A DNA stretch of 11,146 nucleotides from Acidobacteriota bacterium (GTDB lineage: Bacteria; Acidobacteriota; Vicinamibacteria; Vicinamibacterales; UBA823). Every line of letters starts with the position of its first letter. Position 1 is the stretch's first letter. The stretch is from NCBI GenBank assembly GCA_002714165.1, contig PAWT01000036.1, positions 115,547 through 126,692 on the forward strand, in the 5' to 3' direction. Positions 6,019 through 11,146 of the stretch are shown one piece after another. Position numbers and translations under genes: made by a program. The notes under the pieces were generated by a model. It searched no databases, had not been told where the DNA came from, and worked only from the letters and a program-made list of their open reading frames with translations.

Positions 6019-6953
6019 AGATCGTGATTCCCGGTGGTTCCGGGCTACTCGGACGTTCGCTCAGTAAGGCATTGTTGCAGGATGGCCACGAAGTAGTCGT
6101 GTTGACGCGGTCACTGCAGCCCGGCGTAGTTGTGCATGAATCAAATGTGGACCTACCGGGCTTAACTAACGCTGGCTGGCAGCCAGACGGTACCGATGGG
6201 GTCGGTTCTTGGGCGAGACTCATTGATGGAGCCACAGCGGTCGTTAACCTTACGGGAGAACCTATCGCCGCTAAACGCTGGTCGGTTGCACAGAAAGCAT
6301 GTATCCGCGACAGCCGAGTGCTTGGTACACGATCGGTTGTGGGCGCAATCCGGGCTGCCAGTGACCCACCGGCGATTTTGGTCAACGCGTCGGCAATCGG
6401 CTACTACAGTAATCGAGGTGACGAAGAGTTAATCGAGGACTCCTCTCCCGGTAATGACTTTATGGCCAAGTGCTGTATCGATTGGGAAGCGGAGGCGCAC
6501 AAGGCGGAAGGTATTATCGAGCGACTGGTGATCCTGCGTACTGGGATCGCCCTTGATCGAACCGGCGGTGCACTACAGAAGATGCTTCCGCCGTTTAAGA
6601 TGTTCGTCGGGGGGCCACTTGGCTCAGGCCGGCAGTATATGTCGTGGGTTCATTATGCCGACTGGGTGGACCTCGTGCGGTGGGCTCTTGTGACGGAAGA
6701 AGTAGCAGGCATCTTTAATGCAACGGCACCTGAACCCGTGACAAATTCAGAATTTTCGAAGGCGCTCGGCCGTGCTCTCCACCGACCGAGCCTACTGCCT
6801 GCACCAGCATTCGCGTTGCGGCTTATGCTTGGCGAAATGGCTGATGCACTGCTGTTAGGGGGTCAACGTGTCCAGCCGGCCCGCGCGCTGAAACTCGGCT
6901 TTAGATTCAACTTTTCAACAATCAGCCAAGCACTCACCACGATCTTGCAGTAA
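6015..6953 (+). CDS. TIGR01777-family NAD(P)-binding epimerase-like protein (YfcH-like, SDR)
   Basis: A 312-residue cytoplasmic protein of the extended SDR fold, typical length for the TIGR01777/YfcH family. The N-terminal dinucleotide-binding motif is GGSGLLGRSL (about 7-16). NLTGEPIAAKRW and NASAIGYYSNRGDEEL are strongly characteristic of the family; the latter carries the YYS segment where SDR enzymes have their catalytic Tyr. PPFKMFVGGPLGSGRQYMSWVHYADW follows as in homologues, and a DUF1731-like C-terminus (PAFALRLMLGEMADALLLGG) closes the protein. No substrate is established for the family. It begins within the stop of the secreted protein gene (ATGA), with AAAGG just upstream, so it is the last gene of a three-gene operon. 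Confidence 0.9.
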   Translation: MKIVIPGGSGLLGRSLSKALLQDGHEVVVLTRSLQPGVVVHESNVDLPGLTNAGWQPDGTDGVGSWARLIDGATAVVNLTGEPIAAKRWSVAQKACIRDSRVLGTRSVVGAIRAASDPPAILVNASAIGYYSNRGDEELIEDSSPGNDFMAKCCIDWEAEAHKAEGIIERLVILRTGIALDRTGGALQKMLPPFKMFVGGPLGSGRQYMSWVHYADWVDLVRWALVTEEVAGIFNATAPEPVTNSEFSKALGRALHRPSLLPAPAFALRLMLGEMADALLLGGQRVQPARALKLGFRFNFSTISQALTTILQ

Positions 6954-6968
6954 CAACCACCCCTTGGA

Positions 6969-9617
6969 CTACGGAGAGTCCGGCAGGCTGATTAGGTTTG
7001 CAAGCAGGCGATAGGCGCCCTCCGTACCAGCCGGTAGCTGACGCCACAGGCCCAACGCCACATAGAGCCAACGACCTTGCCCGACACGAGCCTCAACGAG
7101 CGCACCCCTCTTCACACCAGGGTTGTATTCAAAGGGGTCTTCCATCGCCACTAGGTCCACATACTGGGAGTCGCGTTCGCCCAAAAAATACAGCCCTCGT
7201 TCTTGAACCCATCCTTCCCAGACAGTCGGATCGATGGCATTAGGCTCATTGAACAAAGGATGATCCGGTACTAGCACATCGACCGGCGCCCGTTCATCGG
7301 TGATACGGTTCCGACTGACACGAGCTGGGTATGGCCCGAACTGCGCATCGTTGAAGCCGACTTTGTTGTACTGCACGATAACCGTCCCACCGTTCTCAAC
7401 GTAGTTCATTAGACGGTCGTTATGTGCACGCAGATTGGCATCCAGCTCATAAGCACGCACACCTGTAATAATGAGGTCGTAGCGGGTCAAGTTGCCCCAC
7501 GCGAGATCTGTTCCACTCAGACGTTCCACCCGAGCACCCAGCTGTTCGATCGCCACCGGCATGTGATCACCGGCGCCCATGACATACCCAATCAGTAGGC
7601 TTGAAGCCACTCGTACATCAATCACCTTGATACTTGTCTCGGCCACCGTCATCAAATGTCGTGGCTGGATGTGCGGGTATTCGACGACCTGAAACCCCCG
7701 GTCGAAGATCGCGCCAGCGCTGCTCACTCTCGATCTGATCACATAATCGCCAGCCGGCACATTAAATGGTAGATCTACAAAAAATCGGACCGTACGTTCT
7801 TCATCTTCGCGCGAGAAAGTAATTGAGGATCGCTCTGGCTCCGAACGCCACCCGGGCGGCATTTCAAGCTCGACCACCGCTTCGGTTGCCCTCGGGCCAC
7901 GATTCGAGACTACAACCTGAATCTCCCTCCGCACCACCTCTCCGGCCGGCATCGGAGCTACGGCGATTTCAGGTGACATCTCAACAGACAAGCGCGACAC
8001 CACGTTCAACTCCATACGCTTCTCGCCGCCGAAAATCTCTTTCTCGTAGCGGTGCTCAACCGGGACGCGCACGTCCACTCGTTCACGCAAGAACTCGATC
8101 GTAAATGTCACGTGGAACGGCGTCGGCTCAAACGGTGCCCCGAAGGGGGCCGCATCCTCAAAGTTGTAACGTGCGGCATCAGGCAATTGCGAAAAATACG
8201 GCGTTGTGAACTCAGCATCGACCGGTATAGTGAAAGATGAGTCACAGTTATACATGTCACCAGCAGGTATGACTTCTTCGACGCAACCACCTGTATCGCT
8301 GCCGAGCCCTGCGAACGATACGTGGTGCACAACCACGTCAACTTCGCCTCGATTGGCTACCACAGCTGACACGCGCACCGGCTGACCAGGAACAACGACA
8401 CCGTCCTCGGCCACCGCTGCGACCCGCAGACCGTGCGCAAGAATCACTGCTTGCTCAAACTGGGCCTCTTTCGTTTTTAGACGAAAATCAATTTCATACA
8501 CCGCGCCGTCGCTAATACCCAAGTTCTCTAATCGTCCTCGGAGGTTCCTAACAGCTACCAGGCCGTCCACGAGAGACTGCCGGGTCGCGTCGATTCCGGA
8601 TTGCTTAAACTTCTGTCTCGCTTCGCGGGCGTGTCGCTCGATGTTGGTCAGGGCGACCCTGAGAGCACGGGGTACCTGGGCCACTACATACTGTGTCAAT
8701 CCGCTTACGTTGGTGTTAACTCCACCAAAGAGCGGTATATCGCCACCAATAAGATTCTGTGTTTCATTAGCCGTTTCGGCCAACACATACCTTGCTCGCG
8801 CGTCGCCAGGCAGTCTCAGAAGTTGCGACATCCCCTGACACTTGTGCATGCTCCGCGCCTCGCTTCCGATCTCCGCGTACGTGCGTCCGAGCAACGGGTC
8901 ATAACTTTCTAAGTTGATCGACTCGAGGTCGCTCGGGTCGGTGTCAGGTGGTTCGTTCCGAAACCTCAAACTATCGCTAAAGTAGAACTTCTTAGCCTGC
9001 CACGGCCGAAGGCCTGCCACTATTTGCTCAGGAAACTGCTTCGGATCGGCCGCCGCATGAAAGGCTTCGCGCGCCAAAACCGCTGAAGCTTGATGGTGCT
9101 GCCCGCCTCCCCGTCCACCGACCTGCATCCCAGTAATAACATCCGGCCGCAGAGTACGGACCATCCTGACAAAGTCACCGAGAATCTCTTCACGACCCCA
9201 TCGGTTGAAAGTTTCATCGATGCTAAAGGAGTAGCCGAAGTCCACCGCCCGCGTGAAGTACTGTTCGGCACCGTCGAACCGGTGTGCAGCGAGGAGTTCC
9301 TCGGTCCGAAGAACCGCTAATGCATCGAACAACTCCGCACCGATTTCATTCTGGCCACCATCGCCGCGGGTCGCCGATACAAGAGAGGTCCGCATGCCCT
9401 CACCGTGACTCAATAGGGCCAGCAACGCGTTATTCTCGTCATCCGGGTGCGCTGTCGCCATCATGAAGGTGCCGACGGTCTCGAGCTTGCGAAGAAGCAG
9501 GCCAAGACCAACGTAGCCCTCCTGGCCGGCCACTGGCCGAACCTGCATCTGGGCATATACCGGCGACAGAGCAAACCACCAAACATACAGGACCAGCGCA
9601 CAAAATCGCCAAATCAT
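6969..9617 (-). CDS. Secreted multidomain PIG-L deacetylase-family protein
   Basis: An 882-residue exported protein. A signal peptide covers about residues 1-22 (hydrophobic core FCALVLYVWWFAL, end PVYA-Q). The PIG-L/LmbE domain (about 45-200) shows the zinc motif HPDDE (H57-E61), TRGDGGQNE, and QHHQ with His174/175, the likely remaining metal ligand. Family members remove N-acetyl groups from GlcNAc-type sugars. A NEW3-like beta-sandwich (about 550-650, VVSNRGPRATEAVVELEMPPGW) follows, then a glutamine-amidotransferase-like segment (about 667-750, YDLIITGVRAYELDANL, VENGGTVIVQYN), probably non-catalytic. ATG 9617 is supported by AAGGA five nt upstream; a GTG at 9650 would overlap bshA. It follows bshA by 29 bp, so the two are likely co-transcribed. 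Export argues against it being BshB; an extracellular glycan is the likelier substrate. Confidence 0.85.
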   Translation of the reverse strand: MIWRFCALVLYVWWFALSPVYAQMQVRPVAGQEGYVGLGLLLRKLETVGTFMMATAHPDDENNALLALLSHGEGMRTSLVSATRGDGGQNEIGAELFDALAVLRTEELLAAHRFDGAEQYFTRAVDFGYSFSIDETFNRWGREEILGDFVRMVRTLRPDVITGMQVGGRGGGQHHQASAVLAREAFHAAADPKQFPEQIVAGLRPWQAKKFYFSDSLRFRNEPPDTDPSDLESINLESYDPLLGRTYAEIGSEARSMHKCQGMSQLLRLPGDARARYVLAETANETQNLIGGDIPLFGGVNTNVSGLTQYVVAQVPRALRVALTNIERHAREARQKFKQSGIDATRQSLVDGLVAVRNLRGRLENLGISDGAVYEIDFRLKTKEAQFEQAVILAHGLRVAAVAEDGVVVPGQPVRVSAVVANRGEVDVVVHHVSFAGLGSDTGGCVEEVIPAGDMYNCDSSFTIPVDAEFTTPYFSQLPDAARYNFEDAAPFGAPFEPTPFHVTFTIEFLRERVDVRVPVEHRYEKEIFGGEKRMELNVVSRLSVEMSPEIAVAPMPAGEVVRREIQVVVSNRGPRATEAVVELEMPPGWRSEPERSSITFSREDEERTVRFFVDLPFNVPAGDYVIRSRVSSAGAIFDRGFQVVEYPHIQPRHLMTVAETSIKVIDVRVASSLLIGYVMGAGDHMPVAIEQLGARVERLSGTDLAWGNLTRYDLIITGVRAYELDANLRAHNDRLMNYVENGGTVIVQYNKVGFNDAQFGPYPARVSRNRITDERAPVDVLVPDHPLFNEPNAIDPTVWEGWVQERGLYFLGERDSQYVDLVAMEDPFEYNPGVKRGALVEARVGQGRWLYVALGLWRQLPAGTEGAYRLLANLISLPDSP

Positions 9618-9622
9618 ATGAG

Positions 9623-9627
9623 TCCTT
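9623..9627 (-). promoter_or_regulatory. Ribosome-binding site fixing the start of the secreted PIG-L gene
   Basis: AAGGA on the minus strand, five nt before ATG 9617. It settles the start against the in-frame GTG at 9650, which would add 11 residues ahead of the signal peptide and overlap the end of bshA. Confidence 0.65.
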
Positions 9628-9646
9628 CGACTATACCTCACACTGG

Positions 9647-10792
9647 TCACTCCGTGTGCTCGACGACCTCGCGATAATAGTCCTCGTAACGCGGGACAAT
9701 TGCATCGGCACAGAACTTACGGAGCACCACATCACGCCCAGCCTGAATCGTCCGCTGGTATAGGAAATCGTCGGTCAAGAGCGCCACACCACTCTCGGCC
9801 ATCGCCTCCGTATCGTCGGGCGGGTGTAGAAATCCGCTGACACCATGTTCAATGATCTCTGGCAAGCCACCCACGCACGACGCAACAACTGGCGTCTCAC
9901 ACGCCATTGCTTCGAGGGCAGACAGGCCGAACCCCTCATTTGCCGACGGCAGCAACGCCAGATCAGCCGTTGATAGAAGCGGCACGATGTGTTCCTGCTC
10001 GCCGAGCGCATCGATCGCATCACCCAATCCCACATCGCGCGCGTGTTGGCACGCTGAACCCAACTCCGGCCCTTCGCCGACCAGCACGAGCCGGGCAGAA
10101 ACGCGCGCCCGAATCTGCCGAAAGATGTCAACAACCGCTTTGGCCCGCTTTACGGGCCGGAAGTTCGATACGTGGATGATGAGCTTGGTCGTCGGATTGT
10201 TACGCGTTAGGCGCGCCCGCAAGTCAGGGTTGGGAGCGTAGCGGTAGTGGCTACAGTCGAGAAAATTTGGAATAACGCGGATGTCGGCTCCCAATACTAA
10301 GTCACGAACGGTTTCAGCCCTGAGGCTCTCGGAAACGGCAGTGACACCATCCGATTGATCAATGCAGAAGGCAACCGTCTGAGAATACGACGGATCCGCG
10401 CCGACTAGAGTGACATCAGTGCCATGAAGTGTCGTGATGATCTTCGGCACCCGGTCCTTACCGCCCGCCCCGAGAATCTGTCGTGCCAAATACGCTCCCG
10501 CGGCATGTGGGATCGCGTAGTGGGAATGAATAACGTCGAGTGAGAACTGGCGAGACACCTGCACGAGCTTGTTGGCAAGCGACAGGAGGTACTGAGGCTC
10601 TCGAAGCGGCGGATAGACAGGCGCCTGCACTGGATGAAAGCCCAGACCAGGATGGTACTGACCGAAACGGAACGGCAACTCGCTACTGACCAGCCGCACC
10701 TGATGCCCGCGCGCAGCAAGCGCGCATCCTAATTCGGTAGCAACGATGCCACTACCGCCGACCGACGCATAGCACACGATGCCAACGTTCAC
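9647..10792 (-). CDS. bshA: N-acetyl-alpha-D-glucosaminyl L-malate synthase BshA (GT4 glycosyltransferase)
   Basis: First enzyme of bacillithiol synthesis: transfers GlcNAc from UDP-GlcNAc to L-malate in the cytoplasm. At 381 residues it matches the family length. The N-terminal signature MNVGIVCYASVGGSGIVATE is distinctive of BshA, as are ELPFRF, YHPGLGFHPV, DVIHSHYAIPHAAGAYLA and TTLHGTDVTLVGADPS. The GT4 C-terminal half has IHVSNFRPVKR, LVGEGPEL and the donor-binding ANEGFGLSALEAMACETPVV. GTG 10792 is the only workable start: an in-frame stop lies just upstream, and AGGAG sits 11 nt before it. That AGGAG overlaps the stop of a small ORF carrying a BshB-like signature. The secreted PIG-L gene follows 29 bp downstream. 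No bshC is in the window, so complete bacillithiol synthesis cannot be confirmed here. Confidence 0.92.
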   Translation of the reverse strand: MNVGIVCYASVGGSGIVATELGCALAARGHQVRLVSSELPFRFGQYHPGLGFHPVQAPVYPPLREPQYLLSLANKLVQVSRQFSLDVIHSHYAIPHAAGAYLARQILGAGGKDRVPKIITTLHGTDVTLVGADPSYSQTVAFCIDQSDGVTAVSESLRAETVRDLVLGADIRVIPNFLDCSHYRYAPNPDLRARLTRNNPTTKLIIHVSNFRPVKRAKAVVDIFRQIRARVSARLVLVGEGPELGSACQHARDVGLGDAIDALGEQEHIVPLLSTADLALLPSANEGFGLSALEAMACETPVVASCVGGLPEIIEHGVSGFLHPPDDTEAMAESGVALLTDDFLYQRTIQAGRDVVLRKFCADAIVPRYEDYYREVVEHTE

Positions 10793-10803
10793 GCTAGCAG
10801 CAG

Positions 10804-10808
10804 CTCCT
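10804..10808 (-). promoter_or_regulatory. Ribosome-binding site of bshA, overlapping the stop of the upstream fragment
   Basis: AGGAG on the minus strand, 11 nt before GTG 10792. The A of the preceding TGA (10810-10808) is its first base, the arrangement seen when the upstream gene is translationally coupled to the next one. Confidence 0.55.
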
Positions 10809-10924
10809 CAGCACTCAGCAGGGCGACCCTCTCGCTTGTATGTGGGTGCTTTACCAAAAGTACCACCGATGCTGATTTCGTTGTCGTCAGGATGCGATTC
10901 AATAGTCGGCAAGGCGACTCTTAT
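10808..10924 (-). pseudogene. Remnant of a bshB-type PIG-L deacetylase gene upstream of bshA
   Basis: On the minus strand a 40-codon open stretch runs between the oxidoreductase stop (10933-10931) and a TGA at 10810-10808. It reads RVALPTIESHPDDNEISIGG then TFGKAPTYKREGRPAEC. HPDDNEISIGGT matches the zinc-binding N-terminal signature of LmbE/PIG-L deacetylases (HPDDxEIxxGGT), the family of BshB, and bshB commonly adjoins bshA. A full BshB is near 230 residues; here the homology stops after about 25, and the His-containing later motif is absent. No ATG starts it: ATA at 10924-10922 stands where a start would fit, six nt after GGTGA, so an ATG may have mutated; TTG at 10912 is another option. 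I read this as a gene that lost its start and most of its body. A short genuine peptide is less likely. Confidence 0.6.
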
Positions 10925-10930
10925 GACGGA

Positions 10931-11146
10931 TCACCGAGCGAAGCCAAAGAGCTCGTCGCCCTTCGCGGGCCCACTAAGGTAGTGCCGCAATAGGATACGC
11001 GACGCCAAGAATCCCTGCGCGAGCCCATTACCGCCAAAACCGAGCGCAAACAGATGCCGCGGATAGTTCCGATGAGGCCCAATGTAGGGCAGTCCATCAG
11101 CTGTGGTCACTGAGGGGCCTGACCACGCGTACTCAGGCTGAATACC
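10931..11146 (-). CDS. FAD-dependent oxidoreductase (DAO family), C-terminal end only
   Basis: Seventy-one codons run from the right edge to a TGA at 10933-10931; the start lies outside the window. The visible part contains WSGPSVTTADGLPYIGPH and ALGFGGNGLAQGF, the C-terminal FAD-contacting segments of glycine/D-amino-acid oxidase-type flavoproteins (DAO fold, as in gamma-glutamylputrescine oxidase-like enzymes). These oxidise amine or amino-acid substrates with FAD. The substrate cannot be judged from this end. It reads toward the bshB remnant and bshA, and the remnant continues in the same frame after its stop. Confidence 0.78.
   Translation of the reverse strand, partial: GIQPEYAWSGPSVTTADGLPYIGPHRNYPRHLFALGFGGNGLAQGFLASRILLRHYLSGPAKGDELFGFAR

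Noticed and set aside
6966..6981. GGACT-N6-AGTCC hairpin between the convergent SDR and PIG-L genes as a terminator
   Set aside because: Only five base pairs plus possible wobbles and no T run on either strand, so not enough to call a terminator.
6969..9617. Calling the secreted PIG-L protein BshB
   Set aside because: It has a signal peptide and several extra domains and is 882 residues, while BshB is a cytosolic enzyme near 230 residues.
9852..10241. 129-codon plus-strand ORF inside bshA
   Set aside because: Antisense to conserved BshA sequence with no recognisable protein features.
10808..11146. Stop-codon readthrough (or Sec) joining the FAD oxidoreductase to the in-frame stretch after its TGA
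   Set aside because: The oxidoreductase ends where its family normally ends, and the following peptide matches the N-terminus of a different family (PIG-L), so a shared frame is probably chance.

Overview
The window looks like a stretch of chromosome from a Gram-negative-type bacterium of moderately high GC. It has bshA (low-molecular-weight thiol synthesis), a large secreted PIG-L protein, a membrane-anchored enterochelin-esterase-like hydrolase and a fused HTH-Mop molybdate regulator. That combination fits Acidobacteriota (Vicinamibacteria-like) best. This is an inference from gene content; no rRNA or other phylogenetic marker is present. I see no insertion sequence, phage gene, tRNA, rRNA or CRISPR array.

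Layout, left to right. (1) 2-841 (+): 3' part of a PLP-dependent aromatic amino acid decarboxylase. (2) 893-2335 (-): a molybdate ABC transporter operon, modB then modC, preceded by a 36-codon mini-ORF that ends in a TAATG overlap with modB. No intact modA is present, and the mini-ORF may be its remnant. (3) 2424-2475: an AT-rich control region with a 16-bp direct repeat and two perfect inverted repeats, lying between the transporter operon and a divergent regulator. (4) 2477-2929 (+): the regulator, an excisionase/MerR-like HTH fused to a Mop/TOBE molybdate-binding domain. (5) 2956-4614 (-): membrane-anchored alpha/beta hydrolase. (6) 4736-6953 (+): a tightly packed operon of an FMN-binding membrane-anchored protein, an unrecognised secreted protein and a TIGR01777-type SDR protein. 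(7) 6969-10792 (-): bshA followed by a secreted 882-residue PIG-L deacetylase-family protein. (8) 10808-10924 (-): a small ORF carrying the PIG-L/BshB signature HPDDxE...GGT directly upstream of bshA, read as a decayed bshB remnant. (9) 10931-11146 (-): C-terminal end of an FAD-dependent oxidoreductase.

How they work together. ModB and ModC would form the membrane channel and ATPase for molybdate uptake. The ATPase lacks the usual C-terminal TOBE/Mop sensor, and that domain sits instead on the divergent regulator, which probably reads cytoplasmic molybdate and acts on the repeats between the two transcription units. BshA makes GlcNAc-malate, whose deacetylation by BshB and ligation to cysteine by BshC gives bacillithiol. 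Here the expected bshB neighbour is only a fragment, and the intact PIG-L protein nearby is secreted and unlikely to replace it.

The most notable point is that two operons (mod and bsh) each keep a short ORF where a full upstream gene is expected, while translational signals to the next gene are preserved.
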